Of a stretch of 64,000 nt of DNA, positions 36,238-44,751 are shown piece after piece. Within the stretch, counting starts at the first letter, position 1. Each line of letters starts with the position of its first letter. This stretch comes from Candidatus Opimibacter skivensis (GTDB taxonomy: Bacteria; Bacteroidota; Bacteroidia; Chitinophagales; Saprospiraceae), in contig JADKHH010000001.1 in assembly GCA_016721905.1 (NCBI GenBank), positions 372,001 through 436,000 of the forward strand, given 5' to 3'. The translations under genes and the position numbers were made by a program. The notes under the pieces were generated by a model that saw nothing but the letters and a program-made list of their open reading frames with translations, searched no databases and was not told the DNA's origin.

Positions 36238-36702
36238 TTAAACAATTCTTATCTGTTGTTTATCAAACGGACTGAGGGCAGTGCCGTTGACTTCGGCTTC
36301 GGCTTCGAGGTAATATTCTGACTTGACATTTTTGAGGGCCTTGGCGGTATCGACTAGTTTTTTGAAGACAAAGTTCTTGTCGCCCAGTTCATCCATATCT
36401 GACTTGACAATCGTGAAGGGTAATTCAAAATCCAGGAGGATGACTTCATGCGCCGGCACTTCTATCTTTTCATCTAACTCGATCTCCCCTATCTTGTATT
36501 GATCGGTCAGTTTGTTTTTAAACCTGCCCCGGATATATTTTTCGGTCAGCGTGATTTTGATTTTTGTCACAGTCTGCAGGTGCATGGACTCAAACCTTAG
36601 TTTGCCTTCGATGACACCAGATGACCCTGATACTTCATCAGGTAGGATCATCTCGATCTTTACCCCTTCTATCCCCAGCCATCTTTTTACTTTTCCAAAC
36701 AT
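36238..36702 (-). CDS. Spo0M-like arrestin-fold protein
   Basis: A 154-residue cytoplasmic protein resembling the N-terminal half of Spo0M (SpoOM family), which has an arrestin-like beta sandwich. Seen features are the start MFGKVKRWLGIEGVKIEMIL, the GVIEGKLRFES strand pair and the long strands ITLTEKYIRGRF and VPAHEVILLDFELPF. In Bacillus Spo0M is linked to cell-stage control; in Bacteroidota no role is established. It is the last of a run of minus-strand genes starting with the Fe-S pair. Confidence 0.7.
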   Translation of the reverse strand: MFGKVKRWLGIEGVKIEMILPDEVSGSSGVIEGKLRFESMHLQTVTKIKITLTEKYIRGRFKNKLTDQYKIGEIELDEKIEVPAHEVILLDFELPFTIVKSDMDELGDKNFVFKKLVDTAKALKNVKSEYYLEAEAEVNGTALSPFDKQQIRIV

Positions 36703-36714
36703 ATTTCTTCTGTT

Positions 36715-36777
36715 TACCGATTACTGAATACCGTATACTGCTTACCGTTTACTGTATACTGATTACCGATTACTTCA
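36715..36777 (-). repeat. 7-bp tandem array starting at the stop of the gene at 36770
   Basis: Nine heptamers of the form TACYGNN on the plus strand; on the minus strand they read GTAATCG, GTAATCA, GTATACA, GTAAACG, GTAAGCA, GTATACG, GTATTCA, GTAATCG. The TAA stop of the upstream gene (36770-36772) is part of the array. Confidence 0.85.
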
Positions 36778-37255
36778 CAAACCTCTTCATCCACGACTCC
36801 CCCAACGGCACGGTCCAGCGACTGATATAATCCTTCCTGGTAGTGACCAGATTATCAAATACTCTGGTATCCATCTTGACTCTTCCGCTTTCGACCACGG
36901 CCTTTAAACAAGCCAATGGGGTGATTTGTAACTGCTCATCCTGATCCAGCCAGGCCACGTTATTTCTCTCTAACAGCTTTCGGCCGTATTTCAGTTCAAG
37001 GCTTTTGACGAAAGACACCGATTTATCGATCGAACACCCACTTGCTGAGGAATTGGTCTCATCGACGACGAGTACCACGAACAAATCATGCATGACTCCT
37101 CCAATGGCTTTGAGCTCATGATTGTGGCTCGTCCATTGCGTACAGAAGCTTTCAATATCAGCATTGATCTTTGGGATATCCCCATCTTCAAATGGCCTGT
37201 CTGCCTGGTAGATCCAGACTCTTGATTCATCCGGGAAGGCAAGGAGATTTCTCAT
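36770..37255 (-). CDS. Conserved Bacteroidota protein (often labelled 'ABC transporter ATPase')
   Basis: A 161-residue cytoplasmic protein. The pattern RVWIYQADRPF, FCTQWTSHNHELKA and FVVLVVDETNSSASGCSIDKSV is that of a widespread Bacteroidota family often named 'ABC transporter ATPase', though no Walker motifs are present, so that name is not supported. The SGCSIDKS motif holds a conserved Cys. Its place next to the (Fe-S)-binding pair is common in this phylum. The real function is unknown. The last codons VK and the stop come from a heptamer array. Confidence 0.75.
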   Translation of the reverse strand: MRNLLAFPDESRVWIYQADRPFEDGDIPKINADIESFCTQWTSHNHELKAIGGVMHDLFVVLVVDETNSSASGCSIDKSVSFVKSLELKYGRKLLERNNVAWLDQDEQLQITPLACLKAVVESGRVKMDTRVFDNLVTTRKDYISRWTVPLGESWMKRFVK

Positions 37256-37285
37256 TATTTAAATCCTGTTTTGTGATGTGTGTGT

Positions 37286-37402
37286 GGGCTAAAGCCCGGA
37301 ATTTTGTTTGATCCATTCCACGGCCTAAAGGCCGTGGCAATTATAGATTCTACCTTTCTTCTTGTTTTCTGTCCCCCGACTTGAAAGTCGGGGCTATTCA
37401 AT
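37286..37402 (+). repeat. Group of three REP-like hairpins
   Basis: GGGCTAAAGCCC (37286-37297), CCACGGCCTAAAGGCCGTGG (37318-37337) followed by CAATTATAG, and CCCCGACTT-GA-AAGTCGGGG (37374-37393) followed by CTATTCAAT. The stems differ but share a TAAA or TTGAAA turn and a G-GC(A/T)ATT tail, as in REP families spread by RAYT transposases. No transposase gene is in the window. Confidence 0.75.
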
Positions 37403-37428
37403 TTGATTTTCAATTTAACATAATGAAA

Positions 37429-37477
37429 CTCACGTCTCACGTCTCACGTCTCAGTCAACTCACAATTCACAATTCAC
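37429..37477 (-). repeat. 7-bp tandem array starting at the stop of the CCG-domain gene
   Basis: Seven heptamers: CTCACGT three times, CTCAGTC, AACTCAC, AATTCAC twice, running into the stop codon. On the minus strand the units are GTGAATT, GTGAGTT and then GTGAGAC-type. Confidence 0.85.
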
Positions 37478-38262
37478 TTTTCAATTCTGCTCAGCACCAA
37501 TTCCGACAAATCATACACCATCACCTCATCTTGCTTATCCGCTGCCTTTACACCATCAGAAAGCATTGTCATACAAAACGGGCAATTGGCTACAATAGTT
37601 GCAGCTCCGGTCTCAATGGCTTCCTCAGCCCTTTCTATGTTAATGCGCTTATCGCCGGGTTCATCTTCTTTGAACATCTGTGCACCACCTGCACCACAGC
37701 ACAAGCCATTTGAGCGGGAGCGACTCATTTCTTTAAGCTCGATTTTCAATTGCGCCAGTACTTCCCTTGGCACTTCATAGACTCCATTTACCCTGCCCAT
37801 GTAACATGAATCATGATAGGTGACGGTCAGTGGCTCTGCACTCTCCTTCAACTTAATTTTACCATCCTTCAACAACTGATGGATGAGTTGTGTGTGATGG
37901 ATGACATCATAGTGACCTCCTAAAGCGGGGTATTCGTTTTTAAGCGTATTAAAACAATGCGGACAGGATGCAATGATCTTTGTGATACCATACTGCTCCA
38001 GTGTACCGATGTTCTGGTGCGCCAGCATCTGAAACAAAAACTCATTGCCTGCTCTCCGCGCAGGATCACCAGTGCATGCTTCTTCATCACCAAGTATCGC
38101 AAAATCCACCCCCGCCTCGTTGAGTAATCTCACCAGAGCCACACTGATTTTCTGTGCCCTTGGATCATAGCTGCCCGAGCACCCTACCCAGAATAAATAT
38201 TCCGGTTTGCGGCCTTCAGCTGCAAACTCCTGCATGGTTTTTATTTCATTGTTCATGTCCAT
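37474..38262 (-). CDS. (Fe-S)-binding protein with CCG domains (HdrB/GlpC-like)
   Basis: 262 residues with two CCG domains of the heterodisulfide reductase B/GlpC type. The first has WVGCSGSYDPR, EEACTGDPARR and SCPHCFNTL; the second has HDSCYMGR, GLCCGAGGAQM and ANCPFCMTML. Such domains bind a noncubane 4Fe-4S cluster and pass electrons in soluble or membrane redox complexes. Its partner is the membrane ferredoxin-like protein 103 bp upstream. The donor and acceptor are not known. The final IEK and stop are written by the repeat array. Confidence 0.88.
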   Translation of the reverse strand: MDMNNEIKTMQEFAAEGRKPEYLFWVGCSGSYDPRAQKISVALVRLLNEAGVDFAILGDEEACTGDPARRAGNEFLFQMLAHQNIGTLEQYGITKIIASCPHCFNTLKNEYPALGGHYDVIHHTQLIHQLLKDGKIKLKESAEPLTVTYHDSCYMGRVNGVYEVPREVLAQLKIELKEMSRSRSNGLCCGAGGAQMFKEDEPGDKRINIERAEEAIETGAATIVANCPFCMTMLSDGVKAADKQDEVMVYDLSELVLSRIEK

Positions 38263-38275
38263 CTTTTGCCCCTAA

Positions 38276-38326
38276 ATCCCCTGAAGGGGACTAAATTTTG
38301 CTTAGCCTTAGCCTACGCTTAAGCCT
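38276..38326. repeat. CCCCTGAAGGGG hairpin and GCTTAGCC hexamers
   Basis: CCCCTGAAGGGG (from about 38278) is a short palindrome related to the repeat cluster at 30.8-31.1 kb. It is followed by hexamer-like CTTAGC repeats (38300-38326), which on the minus strand read GGCTAA. Confidence 0.6.
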
Positions 38327-38329
38327 CAT

Positions 38330-38378
38330 TTCACTGTTCACTTTTCATTTTTCACTTTTCACTCTTCACTTTTCACTT
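38330..38378 (-). repeat. 7-bp tandem array starting at the stop of the membrane Fe-S gene
   Basis: Seven heptamers of TTCACTT type (TTCACTG, TTCACTT, TTCATTT, TTCACTT, TTCACTC, TTCACTT, TTCACTT). On the minus strand the unit is GTGAAAA, and the stop TGA of the gene (38366-38368) falls inside it. Confidence 0.88.
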
Positions 38379-39739
38379 ATTTGTTCGGTCCACTTACTCC
38401 TCGCCTCCGGCACCTGCCATACCGACCCACTACTCTCCAGTGCATTAAACATAGGCACCCACTCTGCAGGCCCTTTGGATTCCATGAGTATCTGATATCT
38501 CCTCATCTGGAGAATGGGTTCAAGCGGATCGATCAAGACAGGGCATGCTTCCACACATGCATTGCAGGTCGTACAGGCATTGATCTCTTCTTCCGTAATT
38601 CGATCAAATAAGGAAAGTCCATCATCGAAATTTGAAATATCCAGCTTCACATGTTCACCACGAGTATCTTTCCGTATGTATTGTTCTGATCCGGAATGGA
38701 GTTTATCTGCGACTTCTTCAGTTCGGTCACGTATGTCCATCATGACCTTACGTGGAGATAATTTCTTACCCGTTAGATTTGCCGGACAGACTGCTGTACA
38801 GCGACCACATTCTGTGCATGTGTAGGCGTCAAGGATACTCTTCCATGACAAACCTGAGATATCCTTTGCACCAAATTCCGGATTGGTGTCTGCTTCAACC
38901 TGTGCATCACCTGTTGATGCTATACCTAACATGGATCGCACTTCATTCATGATCACTGGCATATTGGACATCTCACCCCTTGATCGCAATTTGGCAAACC
39001 ATGTATTGGGAAATGCAAGAAAAATATGGAGATGCTTGCTGTACGATAAGTACACGATGAAGCCATAGACTACCAGTACATGCATCCACCATCCGAGCCG
39101 CTCAATCCACATCAGCCAATCGGCAGACCATCCACTGAATAACATCGGGCCGAGCCAACCACTCACAGGCAGATACCCGGTGGATGGATAGTGTTCCTGG
39201 CCCATTTGCTGCAATACTGTATCTGCGCTATTCATGAGCAGGATAGCAGTCACGAGCATGATTTCTCCAAGCAAGATGAGATTAGCGTCAAGCCTGGGCC
39301 ATGCAGTCATCTCTGCTTTCCAGAAACGCGAGAGTCTGAGAATATTTCTACGGGCCAGGAAAATAATAGTGGCCACAAAGGCAAGTGCAGAAAGAATTTC
39401 TATCAGGCCAATTACCATCGTATAGAACCAACCGAGATAGTTGGCAAAAAATCGATGCGTACCAAAGAAACCATCAATAAAAATTTCAAGCAGTTCGACT
39501 TGTGTCAGGATAAAAGCTGTATAGATAAAGAGGTGCAGGACGGCTGGAATAAAGCGCTTAAACATCTTCTGCTGACCAAAGGCAACCAGCAAAACATTTC
39601 TCCAACGCTGCGTTTCGTTTCCAGCTATTTTTTCTGATTTTCCGAGATGGATGTTTTTCCAGATTCGGTAAAATCGCTTCCCTGCCCAGGTAAAGGTGAC
39701 CAGGGTGAGTATGATAAAAAAGATAATGTTGACAGGCAT
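38366..39739 (-). CDS. Membrane-bound 4Fe-4S dicluster oxidoreductase subunit
   Basis: 457 residues. The N-terminal half has about five or six transmembrane helices resembling the NarI/HdrE cytochrome b fold (with His residues in HLFIYTAFIL and YSKHLHIF that may bind haem). The C-terminal half has two ferredoxin motifs, CTECGRCTAVCPANLTGKK and CTTCNACVEACPVLIDPLEP, for two 4Fe-4S clusters. With the CCG protein encoded next it would make an HdrDE-like complex that moves electrons between the quinone pool and a soluble partner. This pair is common in Bacteroidota, but its role is unproven. Confidence 0.86.
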   Translation of the reverse strand: MPVNIIFFIILTLVTFTWAGKRFYRIWKNIHLGKSEKIAGNETQRWRNVLLVAFGQQKMFKRFIPAVLHLFIYTAFILTQVELLEIFIDGFFGTHRFFANYLGWFYTMVIGLIEILSALAFVATIIFLARRNILRLSRFWKAEMTAWPRLDANLILLGEIMLVTAILLMNSADTVLQQMGQEHYPSTGYLPVSGWLGPMLFSGWSADWLMWIERLGWWMHVLVVYGFIVYLSYSKHLHIFLAFPNTWFAKLRSRGEMSNMPVIMNEVRSMLGIASTGDAQVEADTNPEFGAKDISGLSWKSILDAYTCTECGRCTAVCPANLTGKKLSPRKVMMDIRDRTEEVADKLHSGSEQYIRKDTRGEHVKLDISNFDDGLSLFDRITEEEINACTTCNACVEACPVLIDPLEPILQMRRYQILMESKGPAEWVPMFNALESSGSVWQVPEARSKWTEQISEK

Positions 39740-39864
39740 CTGAGCGTTGACTTATCGGCAAACAAAGATTAGTAATTTTCCACATCTCTGACTACTTTCG
39801 CCAAACAATACTTTCAACCCAAGTGTCCAATGGCATTTCCGGCTGAAGAAAGTAAAATGGATGT

Positions 39865-40359
39865 ATGAAAATATTAGACCAGGCACAGATAAAGCAGAAA
39901 ATCAAGCGATTAGCTATCGAAATTCTGGAGAACAATTTTGAGGAAAAATCGCTCGTCCTGGCCGGGGTGAATAACAACGGGACCGGTTTTGCGAAGCTTT
40001 TGGAGAAGGAACTGAAGAAAATCACCGAAATCAGCATTCAGATAGTAACCATCCGACTCAATCCTGCGGCCCCTCTATCCGGGCCTATTGAAATAAATAC
40101 ACCTATTGAGTCCCTGAAAGGCAAAAGTATCATTGTCGTAGACGATGTGGCCAATACCGGTAGGACCACTTTCTATGCCTGCAAACCAATCCTTGACATT
40201 ATTCCAAAGAAACTTGAGGTCGCGGTACTCGTCGATCGCAAACACAAGACTTTTCCGATTTATCCTAAATACGTAGGCGTCTCCCTGGCGACTACGCTCA
40301 AGGAAGATATAGATCTCAAGATCCTCAATACAGAGGAATGGGGAGTGTACATGAGTTGA
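39865..40359 (+). CDS. PyrR-like phosphoribosyltransferase
   Basis: 164 residues with the type I phosphoribosyltransferase fold. The PRPP loop is IIVVDDVANTGRT (about residues 90-102), and VLVDRKHKTFPIYPKYVG near 132 matches the PyrR signature. PyrR proteins act as uracil phosphoribosyltransferases and, in some bacteria, regulate pyr mRNA; no pyr genes are near, so regulation is not suggested here. It lies between the Fe-S operon and the patatin gene, convergent with the latter. Confidence 0.82.
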   Translation: MKILDQAQIKQKIKRLAIEILENNFEEKSLVLAGVNNNGTGFAKLLEKELKKITEISIQIVTIRLNPAAPLSGPIEINTPIESLKGKSIIVVDDVANTGRTTFYACKPILDIIPKKLEVAVLVDRKHKTFPIYPKYVGVSLATTLKEDIDLKILNTEEWGVYMS

Positions 40360-40386
40360 GCACAATACATTGAAACGATAGTAGCT

Positions 40387-41190
40387 CTATTCTGACTTAT
40401 GCCCTTCGCCAGAAAGCTGAAGAGCATTGATCTCCTCTTTTATCTGTGGGATCATCTTCAACGCTTCCTGGTAACCTATGTCATACATCTCCTTGATCTT
40501 GGTAAAATTAAAGCGGCTATATTGATAGATTGCTTCAGGCTCGATGATGATGTCACAATACTTGAGCTCCGGCTCAATGGTATTGATGGCCGCGAGATTA
40601 AAGGTCCTGGCAGCAACACCAGCAATGGTATTGACTTCATCAAATGCAAGAACCTTCCTGGGTATCAGATTGACCGCGATGATATAAGAAGCCAGATCCC
40701 TGATGGGAGAAACCGGAAGGTTCATCAACAAACCACCATCGGCATACCAATGATTGCCGATATGGATAGGTTCGTATAAAACAGGAATGGAAGAGGAGGC
40801 CACGATCACGTCATGCAAAGGACCTGAACTCATAATCTCTGCTTTCCCGGAGTTGAGGTTAGCCACCGCGACATACAATGGCTTTTGTAACTCTTCAAAG
40901 GTTTTTTCTGTCACATAGCGATTCAACATCTTGCGCAGGAATGTGTGCCTGACAAAACCTTTATTGGGCAATCGCAATGAAAACATCCAGATCAGGCTTC
41001 GCTCACTGGCTATCGCCAGGATTTCAGCAGGACTATATCCATGGGCATACATGGCACCGACGATACTTCCGGCACTGGTGCCTGAAATAATAGAAGGAAA
41101 AATCCCATGCTCTTCAAGGGCCTGCAAGACCCCTATGTGGACTACACCTCGTGTGCCTCCTCCTGACAAAGCTATACCTACCTGATGCAT
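40387..41190 (-). CDS. Patatin-like phospholipase (RssA-like)
   Basis: A 267-residue patatin-fold lipid acyl hydrolase. The oxyanion loop is SGGGTRGVVHIGVL (residues 9-22), the nucleophile Ser lies in GTSAGS near 40, and the Asp of the dyad in DGGLLMNLP near 152. There is no signal peptide or outer membrane domain, so it is of the short cytoplasmic RssA/YjjU type. The substrate is unknown. It overlaps no neighbour and follows the BNR protein gene at a distance that could allow a joint transcript. Confidence 0.9.
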   Translation of the reverse strand: MHQVGIALSGGGTRGVVHIGVLQALEEHGIFPSIISGTSAGSIVGAMYAHGYSPAEILAIASERSLIWMFSLRLPNKGFVRHTFLRKMLNRYVTEKTFEELQKPLYVAVANLNSGKAEIMSSGPLHDVIVASSSIPVLYEPIHIGNHWYADGGLLMNLPVSPIRDLASYIIAVNLIPRKVLAFDEVNTIAGVAARTFNLAAINTIEPELKYCDIIIEPEAIYQYSRFNFTKIKEMYDIGYQEALKMIPQIKEEINALQLSGEGHKSE

Positions 41191-41267
41191 TCCGTTAAGT
41201 TGTGTCTATATGTAACGCAAAGATCGGGAGAATGATCATGACAGACGATTATAATTGTCAGCTAAGC

Positions 41268-44200
41268 TCAGTCTTTTTTCAATGCCGGCAGCATCCCTGG
41301 CACATATGGAGCCCCTGCTTCCTGCAATTGTAGTTTGAATTGTCTGAAATCCTGATCTAAAAGATAGTTCACGGTAGGTACCAGTTCTTTCAACTGCCGC
41401 TCTGCAAGATCAAGACTCATCAGATGTGTACCTGTCGGAGCGGAAGAACTGTATTTGCTTTCATACAACACCCTACCAATGCGATCAGCGATAGAAGGAG
41501 ATGTCATTAAATCAAGCTGCGTCTTCAAAGGATCCCCATAAAGTATCTCTTGCAGGTTCTTAAATTTATCTTCAAACATTAAGACCGATGTGAGCCATTC
41601 CTCTTCCGGTTGTTCCATGTTTGTAATCGCTTTGCGAATGAGCGCCAGTTCACCAGAAGCTGTATTGAGCGGATTAGATACACTTTGGAGCAAGCGTTGT
41701 AATTCCTCTGCGCGAAGTTTGAATTCAACCATTGCTTCGGGGTCATCAGCAGGAAGTACTTTGTTTTGAAGTGATACCACTTTAAAGGAAACAGGCTCAC
41801 TCAACAATGTCATCTTTTCATCCTGCCATCTGGACAATGAAGCAGTATAAGCGCCCGGGGCAACTCTCGTACCTTCAGTAATGCCGGCAAAGGGGTTGTA
41901 AAATCCTGGCCCACCTGCTCTCACAGGGTCCTTTGCGGCGGTCCGCAGATCCCATGATACTCTCTGCAACCCAGCCTGGTCCGCAGGTGCAGGTAATTTT
42001 CTAATGATATTACCTTGATCATCCTTGATGATGATATAGAGACGGGCTTTCTCTTCTTTCCTTTCTTTATCCATTTGTTCGAAAGTCGGATACACATTGT
42101 CTTTACCTGCTTTCGCTAATTTCTCATCTTCTTTGATACGCTGATCTTTAGCGGAGACTATTTTATCTTTTACATAATACGTAATCAAAGCCTCAGCGCC
42201 CAGATTTGCCCCCCTGTAATAACTGTCTCCCTGGAAACCATTCTTTGGAAGGCCAAGTGGATAACTATTCTCAAAGCTCAAAGCGTCCCTGACTGACATC
42301 ATCACAGCATCCTTACTTATATTCTCTTCCTTGAGTTGGCGTAATACGGAGTAATCATCCAGGACATAAAATCCTCTTCCAAACGTGGCCAGCACCAAAT
42401 CATTTTCTCTTTGCTGAATCGCTATGTCTTTTATAGCTATAGTGGGTAGCCCATTAGCTAATTTCCTCCAACTCTTACCAGCTGTGTTGGAAACAAAACA
42501 ACTGAATTCAGTTCCTACAAATAATAAATTTGGATCAACATGATCCTCCGCAATTGCATATACAGAACCACGCTCCGGAAGGTTTGAAGAAATGGATGAC
42601 CACGTTTGTCCCTTATCCTTGCTCACAAAGAGATAAGGCTTGAAATCTCCGTATTTGTGATGGTTGAAGCATGCATACACCACATTCGCATCATGTGCTG
42701 ACGCAATGATCATATTGACAAAAGAAGTGTCCGGTGCACCTGCGATGTTATCAATACGCTTCCATGTGTTTCCGCGATCGGTAGATACCTGGATCAAGCC
42801 ATCATCAGTTCCAACATAAAGAATATTAGCATCGAGCGGAGATTCGGCTAATGCAACAATATTACCGTATTGTGATGTGGATTGATTTTTAGCCACTGCA
42901 TCTACACTCCAAACCCTTCCCATCACTTTTAATTTATTTCGGTCCACTTGACGAGTCAGATCGCTACCAAGCACAGTCCAGTTATTGCCCCTGTCCTCGC
43001 TTACAAAAACCCTGTTGGCAGCAAAGTATAAACGACCTGGCTGATGAGCGCTGATGACTAAAGGTGCATCCCAATTCCATCGATAGGTTGGATCTCCATT
43101 ACGTTCATGTGGTTGAATGCCTAATTCTTCTCCACTGAGTTTGTCATACCGAACAAGACCTCCGTATTGACTTTGTGCGTAAACAATATTTGGATTTTGT
43201 GGATCAACCTGAGTTTCAAACCCGTCGCCACCATGTGTTACAAACCACTCTTCATTGGAAATCCCATTTCCGGAAATAGTCCGTGATGGACCACCGAGAC
43301 TAAAATTATCCTGCGTGCCTCCGTAGATATTATAAAAAGGCGTTGCATTGTCAACTGAAACTTTATAAAACTGGGTAACGGGCAGGTTAGCTTTAAAATG
43401 CCAGGTCTTAGCCAGGTCCCACGACTCATATACACCTCCATCACAGCCTGCCAGCAGATGCTCGTTGTCTGTAGGATCAATCCATAGGCAATGATTGTCA
43501 ACATGCTTGAAGTCTTCACCGACATTGTCCCATGACCTGCCGCCATTATTAGAGACCTGCATCCAGGTATCCATCGAGTATATCCTGTCCTTGTTGACAG
43601 GATCAGGCACGAGCTCTACATAATAATTACCTGATGCTGCATAGTCACTCATCTTCTCCCAGGAGCCGCCACGGTTTGTGCTGCGGAAGAAACCTCCTTT
43701 ACCCATCGCTGCTTCCACCATGGCATAAATGACTTCAGGATCGACTGGAGAAATAGCCAGGCCTATCCTGCCGATATCTGTTGCAGGCAAACCTTGCGCG
43801 GATTTATTCCAGGTCAGGCCACCATCTACAGATTTATATATCGTGGATTGAGGTCCACCTCCGAGGTAGGTGAACACATGCCTTCTACGTTGAAATGAAG
43901 AGGCATACATTATGTCCGGGTTCCGCGGGTCGGCTACGATATCATTTACCCCGGTATGTTCATCGATCTTCAATACCTGATCCCATGTTTTACCTCCATC
44001 TTTTGTGCGGTACAAGCCCCTGTCACCACCAGCGGACCAAAGTGGCCCAAGAGCAGCAACAAGTACGACGTCCGAATTCTTTGGGTGGATCAGCACTCTG
44101 CCGATGTGCTCACTATTTTTCAAACCCACATTCTGCCACGTATTTCCCCCATCGATTGATTTATAAACACCATCTCCATAGGCAACGGAACGTTGGTTGT

Positions 44201-44609
44201 TATTTTCTCCTGAACCGACCCAGATCACATTGGGATTATTTGGATCAATATTGACGGTGCCAATGGAGTAAGAACCTTCCCCATCAAAGACAGGCTCAAA
44301 GGTTGTGCCTGCATTGGTTGTGCGCCATACACCACCCGCGCTGACAGCTATGAAATAACGCTTATGATTAAGTGGATCCACAGCAATCTCTGAAATTCGA
44401 CCAGAGGTCAGAGCAGGCCCTATACTTCGAAACTTGAGGCCAGAAAGTCCGACAGTGTCAAAACCGGTTTTGATTGGTTTTGGAGTAGCTGTTTTTACTT
44501 CCTTTTCAGATTTTGCTTTCTGGCCAAGGATTTCACTGGATGGAACCAATGTGCCTAACAGGAAAATGATTAGAGCCAGATACTTAAAGGCTGGATAAAT
44601 ACGAGTCAT
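41268..44609 (-). CDS. Secreted giant BNR/VPS10-like propeller protein
   Basis: 1113 residues. A signal peptide (about 1-29) is followed by about 700 residues of sortilin (VPS10)-like propeller with many Asp-box turns of the form SxDxGxTW (SIDGGNTW, TKDGGKTW, SVDGGLTW, STDRGNTW, SKDKGQTW). From about 760 the C-terminal part has an Ig-like segment (VSWDLRTAAKDPV, APGAYTASLSRW) and an alpha-helical end. No T9SS sorting domain is seen, so it may stay in the periplasm or outer membrane. Enzymatic glycosidase names given to such proteins are not supported. A paralogue of the same layout is at 56644-59892. Confidence 0.87.
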   Translation of the reverse strand: MTRIYPAFKYLALIIFLLGTLVPSSEILGQKAKSEKEVKTATPKPIKTGFDTVGLSGLKFRSIGPALTSGRISEIAVDPLNHKRYFIAVSAGGVWRTTNAGTTFEPVFDGEGSYSIGTVNIDPNNPNVIWVGSGENNNQRSVAYGDGVYKSIDGGNTWQNVGLKNSEHIGRVLIHPKNSDVVLVAALGPLWSAGGDRGLYRTKDGGKTWDQVLKIDEHTGVNDIVADPRNPDIMYASSFQRRRHVFTYLGGGPQSTIYKSVDGGLTWNKSAQGLPATDIGRIGLAISPVDPEVIYAMVEAAMGKGGFFRSTNRGGSWEKMSDYAASGNYYVELVPDPVNKDRIYSMDTWMQVSNNGGRSWDNVGEDFKHVDNHCLWIDPTDNEHLLAGCDGGVYESWDLAKTWHFKANLPVTQFYKVSVDNATPFYNIYGGTQDNFSLGGPSRTISGNGISNEEWFVTHGGDGFETQVDPQNPNIVYAQSQYGGLVRYDKLSGEELGIQPHERNGDPTYRWNWDAPLVISAHQPGRLYFAANRVFVSEDRGNNWTVLGSDLTRQVDRNKLKVMGRVWSVDAVAKNQSTSQYGNIVALAESPLDANILYVGTDDGLIQVSTDRGNTWKRIDNIAGAPDTSFVNMIIASAHDANVVYACFNHHKYGDFKPYLFVSKDKGQTWSSISSNLPERGSVYAIAEDHVDPNLLFVGTEFSCFVSNTAGKSWRKLANGLPTIAIKDIAIQQRENDLVLATFGRGFYVLDDYSVLRQLKEENISKDAVMMSVRDALSFENSYPLGLPKNGFQGDSYYRGANLGAEALITYYVKDKIVSAKDQRIKEDEKLAKAGKDNVYPTFEQMDKERKEEKARLYIIIKDDQGNIIRKLPAPADQAGLQRVSWDLRTAAKDPVRAGGPGFYNPFAGITEGTRVAPGAYTASLSRWQDEKMTLLSEPVSFKVVSLQNKVLPADDPEAMVEFKLRAEELQRLLQSVSNPLNTASGELALIRKAITNMEQPEEEWLTSVLMFEDKFKNLQEILYGDPLKTQLDLMTSPSIADRIGRVLYESKYSSSAPTGTHLMSLDLAERQLKELVPTVNYLLDQDFRQFKLQLQEAGAPYVPGMLPALKKD

Positions 44610-44751
44610 GATAATATTTGATTTAGCAGCCGCAAGATAAAGAATGCTAAAAGAACATATCCTGATTTAGCCAAGCCCTGTGGATTTGATAACTTGCCTC
44701 CTGAACCAATTCAAGGATAGGGTGTTTGTCCAAGTCATCACCCTTGGTATT

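Noticed and set aside
36770..37255. Reading this gene as an ABC transporter ATPase
   Set aside because: No Walker A, signature or Walker B motif is present; the common database name is not supported by the sequence.
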